Translations under genes and position numbers: made by a program
Shown: one piece after another, positions 1-8,332 of the stretch
Numbering within the stretch: the stretch's first letter is position 1
How the letters are laid out: every line of letters begins with the position of its first letter
Assembly (NCBI GenBank): GCA_963719415.1
Contig: OY970383.1
Location: 186,001-250,000 of the forward strand
DNA length: 64,000 nt
Source of the DNA: JAPLIS01 sp963719415
Lineage (GTDB): Bacteria > Babelota > Babeliae > Babelales > Vermiphilaceae
Reading direction: 5' to 3'
The notes under the pieces: model-generated
What the model saw: the letters and a program-made list of their open reading frames with translations, nothing else
The model's database searches: none
Told to the model about the DNA's origin: nothing

Positions 1-1
1 T

Positions 2-112
2 ATCCCAAAGTCGGGCCCGACTCTTACTTGTGCTTCTCATGCAAAATACACTCAGAATCAATCTAGAGTTATTAGGAATCAGCAGACCGGAGCGCATGTA
101 AACAGTTGCTAA
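2..112 (+). CDS. possible 3' end of a truncated gene
   Basis: The reading frame beginning at base 2 is open to a TAA at 110-112 and would supply the last 36 residues of a protein that starts outside the window. Frame 3 is also open to a TAA at 99-101, so the choice of frame is uncertain. The peptide resembles nothing I recognise and in particular does not look like the end of ribosomal protein S2, the usual neighbour of tsf. Confidence 0.25.
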   Translation: MPKSGPTLTCASHAKYTQNQSRVIRNQQTGAHVNSC

Positions 113-196
113 AACAGCGTATTGTGGCACACTAATAAAATAAGTATTTTTTTGAATTATTATTAGATTTTAAATTATTATAAAATAAGGGTTATT

Positions 197-790
197 ATGA
201 TTATTGATCGTGAATTAATACAAAAATTAAGAAATTTAACTGGCCTAGGTCTCATGGATTGCCGAAAAGCATTAGAAGAGAATGATGGTGATATCAATAA
301 AGCGGTAGAATCATTACGAAAAAAAGGGGCTGCTGTTGCTGCAAAACGAGCTGGAAAAGATACTGCCCAAGGCTTAATTCATGCTTACATCCATCCAGGA
401 AGCCAGATTGGCGTCTTAGTAGAGATTAATTGTGAAACAGATTTTGTTGCTCGTACTGATGCTATAAAACAGTTTGCTCAAGATCTTTGCCTTCACATTA
501 CCGCGCTTAAGCCGCTCTATCTTTCATCAGAACAGGTTGATCCTAAATTTTTGGAACATGAGAAACAAATAATGCATTCGCTATTAGTTGATTCTGGCAA
601 ACCTGAAAAAATGATCAGTCAGATTATTGAAGGTAAAGTACAAAAACTATATTCAGAAATTTGTCTTTTAAATCAAACGTTTGTAAAAAATGATCAACTA
701 ACTATCTCGCAGGCTCTTGAAGAATTAATTGCAAAAACCGGAGAAAACATCAAAATTAATCGTTTTTCTCGTTTTGAAATTGGTTTATAA
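197..790 (+). CDS. tsf: elongation factor Ts
   Basis: This is the guanine-nucleotide exchange factor that releases GDP from EF-Tu in the cytoplasm. The N-terminal helical domain carries the family signature TGLGLMDCRKAL at residues 15-26, and the core begins with NCETDFVAR at about 78-86, the most conserved EF-Ts motif. At 197 residues it is a short-form EF-Ts, much shorter than the E. coli protein (about 283), so the second core subdomain is reduced or absent. The ATG at 197 is preceded by a modest AAGGG ribosome binding site. frr follows 113 bases downstream, but the usual pyrH between them is missing. Identification is confident. Confidence 0.95.
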   Translation: MIIDRELIQKLRNLTGLGLMDCRKALEENDGDINKAVESLRKKGAAVAAKRAGKDTAQGLIHAYIHPGSQIGVLVEINCETDFVARTDAIKQFAQDLCLHITALKPLYLSSEQVDPKFLEHEKQIMHSLLVDSGKPEKMISQIIEGKVQKLYSEICLLNQTFVKNDQLTISQALEELIAKTGENIKINRFSRFEIGL

Positions 791-903
791 TAGAAAAACT
801 AATACTGATTTTTACTTACCAATTTCACTTGCCAGATTTACTAACGAATACTGAAAAACTCGTTATAATATACTCATAACATACGACAATAGCAGGAAAA
901 ACT

Positions 904-1494
904 ATGCCAATTGAAGCTAATATAATAGAAAATGATCCAAAAAGTCTTCAGGTTCCAATGGAAGCTGAGATGCATAAAGCTATCAAGCACTTTGAGGGTG
1001 AATTAATAAAAATAAGAACAGGTCGCGCCCACACGAATCTTGTTGAAAGTATTCCGGTAAGTATTTATGGACAGCCACCAACGGCATTAAAAAGCATGGC
1101 TGCTCTTGCTGCTCCAGAAGCAAACCTGATTACTATTCAACCATGGGATTCTCATACTATTGCCGATATAGAAAAGGCAATCAACGCATCTTCTTTAGGG
1201 ATTAACCCGGTTAATGATGGAAAATCAATTCGTTTACGCCTTCCTCAAATGAGCTCTCAACGAAGAGATGAGTTAGGAAAAATATTAGGAAAAAAAGCTG
1301 AAGAAACAAAAGTAGCTATAAGAAACATAAGAAAAGATTTTAATAATATAATTCGTGATGCAAAAACAAAAAAAACTGTTTCTGAAAATTTTTATACTCG
1401 ACTCGTGGACTTGTTACAAAAAATAACTGATAATTTTTCAGAACTTATTGATAAAATGGTTAAAAAGAAAGAAGAAGAATTGCACTCCATATAA
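904..1494 (+). CDS. frr: ribosome recycling factor
   Basis: RRF works with EF-G to split the post-termination ribosome. The protein has 196 residues, close to the family norm of about 185, with an extra acidic N-terminal stretch of roughly ten residues. Characteristic segments are IRTGRAH near residue 37, the following ESIPVSIYG strand, and LRLPQMSSQRRDEL in the long C-terminal helix. The ATG at 904 follows an AGCAGGAAAA ribosome binding site. It is probably co-transcribed with tsf, as in the common rpsB-tsf-pyrH-frr order, here without pyrH. Confidence 0.95.
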   Translation: MPIEANIIENDPKSLQVPMEAEMHKAIKHFEGELIKIRTGRAHTNLVESIPVSIYGQPPTALKSMAALAAPEANLITIQPWDSHTIADIEKAINASSLGINPVNDGKSIRLRLPQMSSQRRDELGKILGKKAEETKVAIRNIRKDFNNIIRDAKTKKTVSENFYTRLVDLLQKITDNFSELIDKMVKKKEEELHSI

Positions 1495-1562
1495 GTCTTT
1501 TGGTGCATTTCTTTTATTAAAAAACTTATTAAAAAAATATTTCTTTCTTTTGTTTAAACTTC

Positions 1563-1571
1563 TGCTATAAT
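1563..1571 (+). promoter_or_regulatory. extended -10 promoter ahead of tRNA-Leu
   Basis: TGC-TATAAT at 1563-1571 is a consensus extended -10 element. It sits about 90 bases before the tRNA-Leu gene and no strong -35 is visible. It would transcribe the tRNA and possibly the trigger-factor gene that follows immediately. This is predicted from sequence only. Confidence 0.5.
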
Positions 1572-1660
1572 ACTTGTACTATATATACGATATTATATAA
1601 ATAAGATTATATAAATAAGTTACTGGAAGCTACTTAGTATAGAAGTTTTTGAAATTACGT

Positions 1661-1746
1661 GCAGGAGTGGCGAAATGGTAGACGCGCTGGACTTAGGATC
1701 CAGTTCCCTAACCGGAGTGGGGGTTCAAGTCCCTCCTCCTGCACCA
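1661..1746 (+). tRNA. tRNA-Leu (UAG anticodon)
   Basis: The acceptor strands GCAGGAG (1661-1667) and CTCCTGC pair fully, followed by discriminator A (1743) and an encoded CCA (1744-1746). The anticodon stem-loop TGGA-CTTAGGA-TCCA gives anticodon UAG, which reads CUN leucine codons. A long variable arm of the class II type is present, as expected for leucine. The T arm contains GGTTCAAGTCC. The gene ends 16 bases before the start of the next coding region, so the two probably share a transcript. Confidence 0.96.
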
Positions 1747-1762
1747 AAAAAAGGAGTATACA

Positions 1763-3103
1763 ATGTCTAGCGAACAGACTCATTTTTTATTTTCATCATT
1801 GCCTAGTTCCTTAATCGCTGAATTATCTCTAGAATTATCTTGTTCATCAAACAATTTCTGTTCTGCTCGCATAAAAGTTCCTGCCTCTATTATTACCTCG
1901 CTTTACAATGAAGTCTCCCTAAGCCAGCAAAAACATATTCATACCAAAGGCTTTACCTCTGGCAATGTCCCTCTCGAATATATAAAACAAAATTTTAAAA
2001 AAAACATTATAGAGCATCTTAAAGAATTTTTGTTCAGATTCTGCATTATTAATTTTCTCTATTCAGAACTCAGAAAACAAAAAATTATTATTGCTGGAGA
2101 GCCAAAATTATTAGTCGTATCCCTTGAGCTGGATCAAGATGCTTACTTTTTATTTGAATTTACTCAATATAGTGATTTAGCTATTAATGAATGGAAATAC
2201 TTTTCTTTTAAATCTCCAAGTCGAAAAAAATATCAAGACCTCGATAGACAAGTTGATTTTTTCATAAAAACAGAACAAGAATTTTTAACTAATCATAAAG
2301 AAGATACGCTCATTGCAGGTGACTGGGTTAATTTTAATATTACTTTAAACAATACCGCAACTAATGAACTTCTTTTGGGATTAAAACAAAATTTTTGGTT
2401 TCGTTTGGGTAATGAAAAACTCGAAAGCCCTTTGCGAGATGTATTTATAGGAAAAAAAGTTGGCGATATTTTTAATACCGACAATAAAGGATTTCAAGAC
2501 TTTTTTAGCAACCAATTAACTTCTCATTATAATTTTCGCGTCGAAATTACGGATATGCTCTCATCTGTCTATTTTTGCCTCAATCAATTCAAGCATCACT
2601 TTAAATTAAAAACTAATAAAGATGTACACAAAAAGCTCATAGAAGTTTTTTCATATCGAGATGACCTATCTCAACGAAGATCGATGGTCGAAGAATCTTT
2701 CAAATTACTGCTCTCTAAGCATCAATTTACCATACCGAGCTATCTTACTTTACGACAACAAAAAATTCTTCTTGAGAAAATATCTCATAATCCCGATTAT
2801 AACGTATATCGTAAAGAAAAAAATTTCATGACCCATGTTCAAAATCTCGCCGAAAAACAGGTGCGAGAATCAATTTTTATTGATGGGTTTGCCTATCATG
2901 AAAATATTGATATTACTCATGATGACGTCAAAAATTATTTTAATCTCATGAACCGCCAAAGAACAAAAGAGTTTATTTATTTTCAAACGCCACTCTCTAC
3001 TATACATGGCCAAGAAATGCCTATCCAAACAGAAGAAATAAAGCGTATCTGTTTGCGAGAAAAAGCAATTAACTATGCAATTTATCATTTAACAAAAAAA
3101 TAA
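1763..3103 (+). CDS. tig: trigger factor-like ribosome-associated chaperone (divergent)
   Basis: The 446-residue length and domain order fit trigger factor (about 430-450). An N-terminal ribosome-binding domain contains a GF-x-x-G-x-VP loop (GFTSGNVPLEYI, about residues 65-76), equivalent to the GFRKGKVP signature that docks on L23. A middle region follows with strands resembling the FKBP-type prolyl isomerase domain (around 185-270), then a long, charged helical C-terminal half. Overall similarity is low, with only the L23-docking loop clearly conserved, so the isomerase activity cannot be taken for granted. It would bind nascent chains at the ribosome exit tunnel. The gene starts 16 bases after tRNA-Leu and is followed 31 bases later by trxB. 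Confidence 0.75.
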   Translation: MSSEQTHFLFSSLPSSLIAELSLELSCSSNNFCSARIKVPASIITSLYNEVSLSQQKHIHTKGFTSGNVPLEYIKQNFKKNIIEHLKEFLFRFCIINFLYSELRKQKIIIAGEPKLLVVSLELDQDAYFLFEFTQYSDLAINEWKYFSFKSPSRKKYQDLDRQVDFFIKTEQEFLTNHKEDTLIAGDWVNFNITLNNTATNELLLGLKQNFWFRLGNEKLESPLRDVFIGKKVGDIFNTDNKGFQDFFSNQLTSHYNFRVEITDMLSSVYFCLNQFKHHFKLKTNKDVHKKLIEVFSYRDDLSQRRSMVEESFKLLLSKHQFTIPSYLTLRQQKILLEKISHNPDYNVYRKEKNFMTHVQNLAEKQVRESIFIDGFAYHENIDITHDDVKNYFNLMNRQRTKEFIYFQTPLSTIHGQEMPIQTEEIKRICLREKAINYAIYHLTKK

Positions 3104-3134
3104 AATTTAAAAAAAAAAGAAAAGAATATATTTC

Positions 3135-4154
3135 ATGTCTACACAGGATTCTACTACATCAAATTCTACTGTACAAAAATCTGATACAAAAAAATTAGAT
3201 ACGCAAAAAATAACTACTCACAAACTGGTTATTGTCGGTTCAGGGCCAGCAGGTCTCACTGCTGCCATCTATGCCGCTCGAGCTAATTTAAAGCCAGTAA
3301 TCATTGAAGGCACTGCTCCTGGCGGCCAACTCATGGGTACTACCTATGTTGAAAATTGGCCTGGGGAAAAAAGCATCCTTGGCCCAAAGCTTATGATGAA
3401 TATGAGAGAGCATGCCGAACATTTTGGAACAGAATTTATTTCAGGAGATCTTACCTCTATTGATTTTTCTCAACGACCTTTTACTCTAAAAATAGACGAT
3501 GGCAAAGAAATTAAAGCTGAGTGTCTTATTATTGCTACTGGCGCTATCCCCAACAAATTAGGATGCCCGGGAGAGGATACTTATTGGGGTTCTGGTGTCA
3601 CTACCTGCGCTGTATGCGATGGCGCCTTCTACCCAGATAAAAACGTCGTAATAGTTGGTGGTGGCGATACAGCCATGGAAGATGCTTCTTTTTTAAAAAA
3701 ATTCACCAAAAAAATCACTATCATCCAGATATCAGAATCGCTCACCGCTTCCTATGCAATGCAGCAACGAGTTCTTAATGATCCCGATATAACCATTATA
3801 TATAATAGTACCGTGACTGAAATTCATGGCGGCTCTGATGCTGGCAATAAGCATGTAACGGGCATTACGGTAGAGAACAAAAAAACGGGAGAAAAAAAGA
3901 AACTTGAAGCTGATGGGGTCTTTATTGCTATAGGACTTAAACCAAACACTAAGCCATTTGCAGATCACCTCCATGTCGATAAAGGGGGCTACATACAAGT
4001 TAAAAACAATACTAATACCTCTATTGAAGGTGTTTTTGCTGCTGGTGATGTTTTTGATTATCGCTACAAGCAGGCGGTTACTTCGGCCGCAAGTGGCTGT
4101 ATGGCTGCTCTGGATGCCCAACGCTACCTCGCTGAATTAGACAAAATCGACTGA
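3135..4154 (+). CDS. trxB: thioredoxin reductase
   Basis: This FAD/NADPH enzyme reduces thioredoxin in the cytoplasm. The FAD-binding GSGPAG lies at residues 35-40, the redox-active CAVC disulfide (C158, C161) sits in the usual VTTCAVCDGAFY context, the NADPH-binding GGGDTAMEDA follows, and the C-terminal FAD motif GVFAAGDV is present. At 339 residues it is about 25 longer than typical because of a hydrophilic Ser/Thr/Lys-rich leader of about 28 residues before the first strand. That leader is not a signal peptide. No internal ATG sits closer to the domain start, so I keep the ATG at 3135 despite a weak ribosome binding site. Confidence 0.95.
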   Translation: MSTQDSTTSNSTVQKSDTKKLDTQKITTHKLVIVGSGPAGLTAAIYAARANLKPVIIEGTAPGGQLMGTTYVENWPGEKSILGPKLMMNMREHAEHFGTEFISGDLTSIDFSQRPFTLKIDDGKEIKAECLIIATGAIPNKLGCPGEDTYWGSGVTTCAVCDGAFYPDKNVVIVGGGDTAMEDASFLKKFTKKITIIQISESLTASYAMQQRVLNDPDITIIYNSTVTEIHGGSDAGNKHVTGITVENKKTGEKKKLEADGVFIAIGLKPNTKPFADHLHVDKGGYIQVKNNTNTSIEGVFAAGDVFDYRYKQAVTSAASGCMAALDAQRYLAELDKID

Positions 4155-4245
4155 CAATGTGTGCTTTGCTATAAAATATCCAAAGCTTGTGATAAGCGAC
4201 TTAACTAGGTCAGTTTAACTTAAATTATTTAGAGGCTTAAATTAG

Positions 4246-4274
4246 TTGAAAAAAGAGAGTTTTAGCCGTATACT
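4246..4274 (+). promoter_or_regulatory. predicted sigma-70 promoter for rpmH
   Basis: TTGAAA at 4246-4251 and TATACT at 4269-4274 are separated by exactly 17 bases. Transcription would start near 4281, about 60 bases before the rpmH ATG. The position and spacing make this one of the best promoter matches in the window. Confidence 0.6.
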
Positions 4275-4339
4275 GTATACTTATGAACGATATAGTCAAC
4301 CAAATCGTCAATTAATAAAAAATTAATCGGGAATTTTAC

Positions 4340-4486
4340 ATGTCAATCACTCTTGCTAAGAAAAGTTTAAAAAAGCGTCTCAGAAAACATGGCTTTCGTA
4401 TGCGTATGCAAACAAAAGACGGAAGAAAGATCATTAATCGCCGTAGAGGCAGTGGAAGAGTTCGTCTTGCTGTCAGCTCATATTAA
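4340..4486 (+). CDS. rpmH: 50S ribosomal protein L34
   Basis: The 48-residue basic protein has the L34 signature KHGFRMRMQTKDGRKI at residues 16-31, followed by an NRRRGSGR stretch matching the usual LxRRRxKGR. The first ten residues (MSITLAKKSL) differ from the common MKRTYQPS start, and a short extension of about six residues follows the usual C-terminus. The ATG at 4340 follows a weak AATCGGGAA ribosome binding site. rnpA and yidD follow, which is the classical rpmH-rnpA-yidD order. Confidence 0.93.
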   Translation: MSITLAKKSLKKRLRKHGFRMRMQTKDGRKIINRRRGSGRVRLAVSSY

Positions 4487-4622
4487 TCTTTAATTCCTAT
4501 TCTTGGGACTTGTTAAAAAGCTTTCTCCGCGCTATATACTCTATTAAAAATTCGTATATATACCAAAAATTTACATATCCCACATACATTTAATAGAGCA
4601 ATTAGATACTGAAAAAATAGTA

Positions 4623-4651
4623 AGCCTAGGTCCCCGTTAGGGACCTAGGCT
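4623..4651. terminator. perfect 12-bp hairpin between rpmH and rnpA
   Basis: AGCCTAGGTCCC (4623-4634) and GGGACCTAGGCT (4640-4651) form a perfect stem around a CGTTA loop. The following CTCTTTAAAT is only weakly T-rich, so it could be a weak terminator, an attenuator, or simply the GC-rich core of a small intergenic element like those elsewhere in this window. Confidence 0.5.
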
Positions 4652-4716
4652 CTTTAAATAAATAAAATTATAGATAAGCTATTTACAAAAAATTAGGTAT
4701 TCCTATAAGTAATAAT

Positions 4717-5052
4717 ATTGGTAAACTATCTCGATTTACGCAAACAGAGCTTGATTTCTTCTTTAAAGAAGCACGGGCAGTTTTAAAAACAGCCACCCTT
4801 ACTTTGTTGGTAGCGCCTAGACAGGAAAAAGATTACAGCCGTATTTTAGTTATCACATCTCGGAAAGTGGGAAATGCTCCAATGCGAAATAAGATTCGTC
4901 GCCGTATCAAATCTCTTTTTTATGAACAAAGTTATTATACAGGAAAATACGATTGCGTTGTAATAATAAAAAAAGGGGGTGCTCATCTCTCTTTTGCAGA
5001 ACTAAAATCACTGTTTGCGACCGTAATGTTTGGCGAAACAACACCCGCTTAG
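4717..5052 (+). CDS. rnpA: ribonuclease P protein component
   Basis: RnpA binds the RNase P RNA and helps process tRNA 5' ends. The diagnostic RNR-like motif is present as MRNKIRRRIKSLFYE, preceded by VITSRKVGNAP, matching the SKKVGNAVxRNxxKR signature. Coding similarity clearly extends upstream of the first standard start codon (TTG at 4804) to the KLSRFTQTELDFFFKEAR region, which supplies the first helix and strand of the fold. The frame is open back to 4678 but contains no ATG, GTG or TTG there, so translation may begin at a rare ATT (4717 or 4699) or at ATA (4705). AGGT lies six bases before the ATA. Starting at 4804 would remove essential secondary structure. The start is uncertain; the identity is not. 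Confidence 0.82.
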   Translation: MGKLSRFTQTELDFFFKEARAVLKTATLTLLVAPRQEKDYSRILVITSRKVGNAPMRNKIRRRIKSLFYEQSYYTGKYDCVVIIKKGGAHLSFAELKSLFATVMFGETTPA

Positions 5053-5075
5053 TCAATCAACTCTTAAGTTTTCTT

Positions 5076-5255
5076 TTGGTTACCATGAGGCCTTTTATAG
5101 GACCCGTTTATTGTTCATTTGAAGTCGGATGCACTACCTATGCTGTCTTGCAGCTACAAACGAAGTCTCTTTTACCTGCTTTATGGGCTATAAGTAAAAG
5201 ATTAATCGCTTGCAGCTTTTATTGCCCCACCCGAAGGCGGGAACCCCGAATTTAA
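5076..5255 (+). CDS. yidD: YidD-like membrane insertion efficiency factor (divergent)
   Basis: The peptide contains CSFEVGCTTYA, matching the YidD signature CRFxPTCSxYA, followed by ALWAISKRLIAC, matching GLWLAxKRLLRC. It lies directly after rnpA, the standard position of yidD. YidD is a small amphipathic inner-membrane-associated protein that assists YidC-dependent insertion. At about 60 residues from the TTG at 5076 (57 from the ATG at 5085) it is short. Similarity to the N-terminal helix extends back to the rnpA stop in the same frame, and the C-terminus runs into intergenic repeat sequence. It may be a decaying gene. I infer identity from motif and position together. Confidence 0.6.
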   Translation: MVTMRPFIGPVYCSFEVGCTTYAVLQLQTKSLLPALWAISKRLIACSFYCPTRRREPRI

Positions 5256-5319
5256 GATCTAATCTTTTAACCCATCTGACGGCGGGCAGAAATCCCAACT
5301 AAATAAACTCATTCTAAAC

Positions 5320-5600
5320 TAATATAAGCTCGATTTAAGAGATCAGTATTCTAGAGCTTTTTTTTAGATTAAAATGTTTTTGGTAAAGTAGAGTATATTT
5401 GTGGGGGTCCCTCTTTAGTCCACCTATGCCAATACCCCGGTCTTGCGTCCGGGGACCCCAGAATAGCCGGCAGAGACCGCGGATTTTGGGGGTCACGCAT
5501 AGAAAGTTTTAGTACGCTGTAAAATGAGCATCCAAGCCCTTCTTGCAATATTCTTACGCCGAGCTCACGTTAACTTAATACCAATTTCACTAGATAATTA
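5320..5600. repeat. dispersed intergenic element, copy at 5.3-5.6 kb
   Basis: The left part (GATTTAAGAGATCAG ... GTAAAGTAGAGTATATTTGTGG) and the right part (GTTTTAGTACGCTGTAAAATG ... AGCTCACGTTAA) match the flanks of the intergenic region at 31.63-31.80 kb. The core between them differs. Here it is GC-rich and contains, in reverse orientation around 5435-5485, the same sequence that is tandemly repeated at 60.77-60.95 kb. The element fills the space between yidD and the end of phoH. No coding capacity is apparent. Confidence 0.6.
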
Positions 5601-5602
5601 AA

Positions 5603-5630
5603 GCTATTGCGCCCTCTGGGGCGCAATAGC
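5603..5630. terminator. 12-bp hairpin downstream of phoH
   Basis: GCTATTGCGCCC (5603-5614) pairs perfectly with GGGCGCAATAGC (5619-5630) around a TCTG loop. It lies about 40 bases past the phoH stop on the minus strand, where it would be followed by TTTAATTATC. It is a plausible terminator for phoH with a weak T run. Confidence 0.5.
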
Positions 5631-5669
5631 CATACTAATATATTCAATCAATTAAAAAACCCCAATTTC

Positions 5670-7148
5670 TTATAACAGTTCTCCGGCAATCTTACTCAAT
5701 TCTCCACGCTCACTTACCGGTAAATAAACCGAACCAAAAAGATCCTGTCCTTTAAAACGCTCACTACTGGTAACCAAACCATTACTGCTAAAATCTAAGT
5801 AAGGCGAATCTATCTGATAAGGATCTCCCGTTAAAATTATTTTACTTCCCTCTCCAACTCGCGTTACAAGAGCCTTAATTTCATGTGGCGTCAAATTTTG
5901 AGCCTCATCAATTAAAATATATTGATAGGGAATCGATCTGCCTCGCATATAAGTAATCGCTTCAAGAGCAACTTTGTTCCTGTATATTAACTCATTTAAA
6001 GAGATTAAGCCTTTAAAGGCAGGGTTTTTTTCTTGTTTGTCTTTATCTTTATGATGGCGATCTTTATAATTGTCACGATTTTTATAATTACTTTTTTCTT
6101 CGAGCTGCGGTCTATCTTTGTCGGTATCTTTATGGGCAGATTTATGCGAAGCTTTATGAGCAGCATGAACAATAAAATCCATATTATCATAAATAGGCAA
6201 CATCCAATTGTGGAGTTTTTCTTTTAATTCTCCCGGTAAAAAGCCTATATCTTTACCTAAGGGAATAATTGGCCTTGAAACAAGCATCTTTTGATGCGTT
6301 TGTCTCGTAAGCACTGCATGAAGACCAGCCAATAGTGCTAAAAATGTTTTCCCTGTACCAGCAGGACCCATCAGAGTAACAAACTGAATAGTATCATCCA
6401 GCAGTAGATCAAGGGCCATCAATTGTTGAGCATTACGAGCTTTTAATGGCCATCTTAATTGAGGATCTTGTACCACTTTAAAGTTCCTACCTCCTCTATA
6501 GCGGAAAATAGCGAAATTATACGGATTGTGTTGACTCTCAACAAGAATAAATTGATTAATTTCAAGACATTTGCTTTCTAATAATTCCTCTAAAACAGGA
6601 GGAAATTCTTTTTTAAATTGCACTGCTGGTACTTGAACTTTGATCCATCCCTTATAAAAATCTTCTTGCGTCACCTGTTCTTTAATATAATCTTGTGTAT
6701 CAATACCCAAAGCATCAGCTTTAACTCGTGCATTTAAATCTTTAGATATAAAAATTACTTCATAGCCATTATTTTTCAAAGAAAGAGCACTAAGCAAAAT
6801 TTCATTATCGGCAATAACTAAATGAAAAGGTAAATCAACACATTTTCCTTCTAGAAAAATTACTCTAACTGCGCTTCCATTATCAAGAATAACCCCATTT
6901 TTTAAGGAACCATGACCACGAAGGCCATCCAACAATCTAATAGATTCTCGTGAATTGCGACCCCTATCAGTCCCTTCTTTTTTAAACGTATCCAATTCTT
7001 CTAAGACCACCGTAGGAATACCTACACAGACTCCTTCAAAGCCAAAAATAGCTTGAGGATCATATAATAAAACATTGGTATCTAGTACATATATTTTTTT
7101 CGATGAAAAAGGCTTTAACGGCTCCTCATACACATTTTTTAAGACCAT
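5670..7148 (-). CDS. phoH: PIN domain / PhoH-family ATPase
   Basis: The protein has the PhoH2-type layout: an N-terminal PIN ribonuclease domain (YVLDTNVLLYD with D23 as a metal ligand, then VVLEELD) and a C-terminal P-loop ATPase with Walker A GPAGTGKT near residue 260 and Walker B ILIDEAQN. PhoH2 proteins are associated with sequence-specific RNA unwinding and cleavage; the physiological role is usually unknown. At about residues 330-378 there is an insert very rich in His, Lys and Asp with no counterpart in typical members. The gene is probably monocistronic, with a hairpin downstream. Confidence 0.92.
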   Translation of the reverse strand: MVLKNVYEEPLKPFSSKKIYVLDTNVLLYDPQAIFGFEGVCVGIPTVVLEELDTFKKEGTDRGRNSRESIRLLDGLRGHGSLKNGVILDNGSAVRVIFLEGKCVDLPFHLVIADNEILLSALSLKNNGYEVIFISKDLNARVKADALGIDTQDYIKEQVTQEDFYKGWIKVQVPAVQFKKEFPPVLEELLESKCLEINQFILVESQHNPYNFAIFRYRGGRNFKVVQDPQLRWPLKARNAQQLMALDLLLDDTIQFVTLMGPAGTGKTFLALLAGLHAVLTRQTHQKMLVSRPIIPLGKDIGFLPGELKEKLHNWMLPIYDNMDFIVHAAHKASHKSAHKDTDKDRPQLEEKSNYKNRDNYKDRHHKDKDKQEKNPAFKGLISLNELIYRNKVALEAITYMRGRSIPYQYILIDEAQNLTPHEIKALVTRVGEGSKIILTGDPYQIDSPYLDFSSNGLVTSSERFKGQDLFGSVYLPVSERGELSKIAGELL

Positions 7149-7289
7149 AAAATAAGCCCTCTCTCTATAAAAGGATTGGAATATCTTTTACGCCCATTCA
7201 AAGATAACAAAACTCCATAGCAGAATCAAAGAACTTGCTTAAAAAGCGCAAATAAAATCGAATAAGCCTATAATAACATTACCGATATA

Positions 7290-8105
7290 TTAACGGGTCA
7301 ATGGTTCAAACTTTTGAGTGTCAGGAGAATATTCAGTAATCATACCTGTTTTTATATCTAAAAACCATAAATGTATAACCAATTTATTCTCTTCTACCCG
7401 CTCTTTAATCCAAGGAAATGTCATAGAATTTTTATACGATTGCTGCAATGCTAATTTTGCGTAAGCATCTACTTTTTCTAATTTTGATGGTTCTAATAAT
7501 GCTTGATCAATATATGCCTTATTTTTCACTAGGTCTATCCATGATGAAATAAAATCATTGCCCTTATTTAAATTATCATTATAAAGTAATGCTTCAATAC
7601 CGCCACAGCTGCTATGACCAAAAATCACCAAATGTTTCACTTGCAAATAAGAAACTCCATACTCAAGTGCCGCACTAATTCCATGATGTCCGCCATCTTT
7701 TTCATACTCAGGTATAATATTGGCAATATTTCTCACCATAAAAAGATCTCCTGGATCAGTCTGCAACAAAAGAGCTGGGTCAACTCGAGAATCAGAGCAA
7801 GCAACCATCATTATTGCTGGCTTTTGTCCATTATCAAAAAGAGATCGCATGACCGATTTATCACCAGCATACTTATCTTGAAAAATCTTATATCCATCAA
7901 CTATTTTCTTCCATACCATATCCGTCTTTCCAATTCCATTTTTTCCAAGTTCATTTTTTTCAAGTTCAGCTTCTTTAATATCTTGATTGCTCTCTCCATT
8001 GCTCAAATAATTAACCATTTTATTTAAAGAATCTGCATAAAGAAAGGCAACGCTTAAAACAAAAGCTGAGCATAGTATATAATATCTCATGTTAACATAT
8101 TTCAT
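7290..8105 (-). CDS. beta-class carbonic anhydrase, exported
   Basis: The enzyme interconverts CO2 and bicarbonate. The beta-class zinc site is intact: C103, D105 and R107 in ACSDSR, and H164 and C167 in FGHSSCGG. A hydrophobic N-terminal segment (about residues 7-24, ending in FLYAD) looks like a Sec signal peptide, so the enzyme should act in the periplasm or be anchored there. Residues 36-62 are a charged Lys/Glu/Asn-rich linker before the fold. Two start codons (8105 and 8090) both keep the signal peptide. It lies 141 bases upstream of phoH on the same strand but is probably independent. Confidence 0.92.
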   Translation of the reverse strand: MKYVNMRYYILCSAFVLSVAFLYADSLNKMVNYLSNGESNQDIKEAELEKNELGKNGIGKTDMVWKKIVDGYKIFQDKYAGDKSVMRSLFDNGQKPAIMMVACSDSRVDPALLLQTDPGDLFMVRNIANIIPEYEKDGGHHGISAALEYGVSYLQVKHLVIFGHSSCGGIEALLYNDNLNKGNDFISSWIDLVKNKAYIDQALLEPSKLEKVDAYAKLALQQSYKNSMTFPWIKERVEENKLVIHLWFLDIKTGMITEYSPDTQKFEPLTR

Positions 8106-8332
8106 AGAATTCTCCCATTATCAGTTATTATAAAACATCTGAAACCAAAGCCATTATTTATTTTTATTATTTTTTCTATTATAAATATAGTAATAAATAA
8201 TAGCCGCTAAAATCAATAATTTTATAAAAAAATTGCTCATTATCATTATCTAAGTTATTATACTATTGTTATTATAAATGCCATTTTTATGCATGCTAAC
8301 AGATTATTCAAAATCCCATAATTATAAAATAT

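Noticed and set aside
4953..5075. Full-length frame of the yidD region starting at 4953
   Set aside because: The part before about 5055 overlaps rnpA out of frame and has no YidD similarity; only the later portion matches the family.
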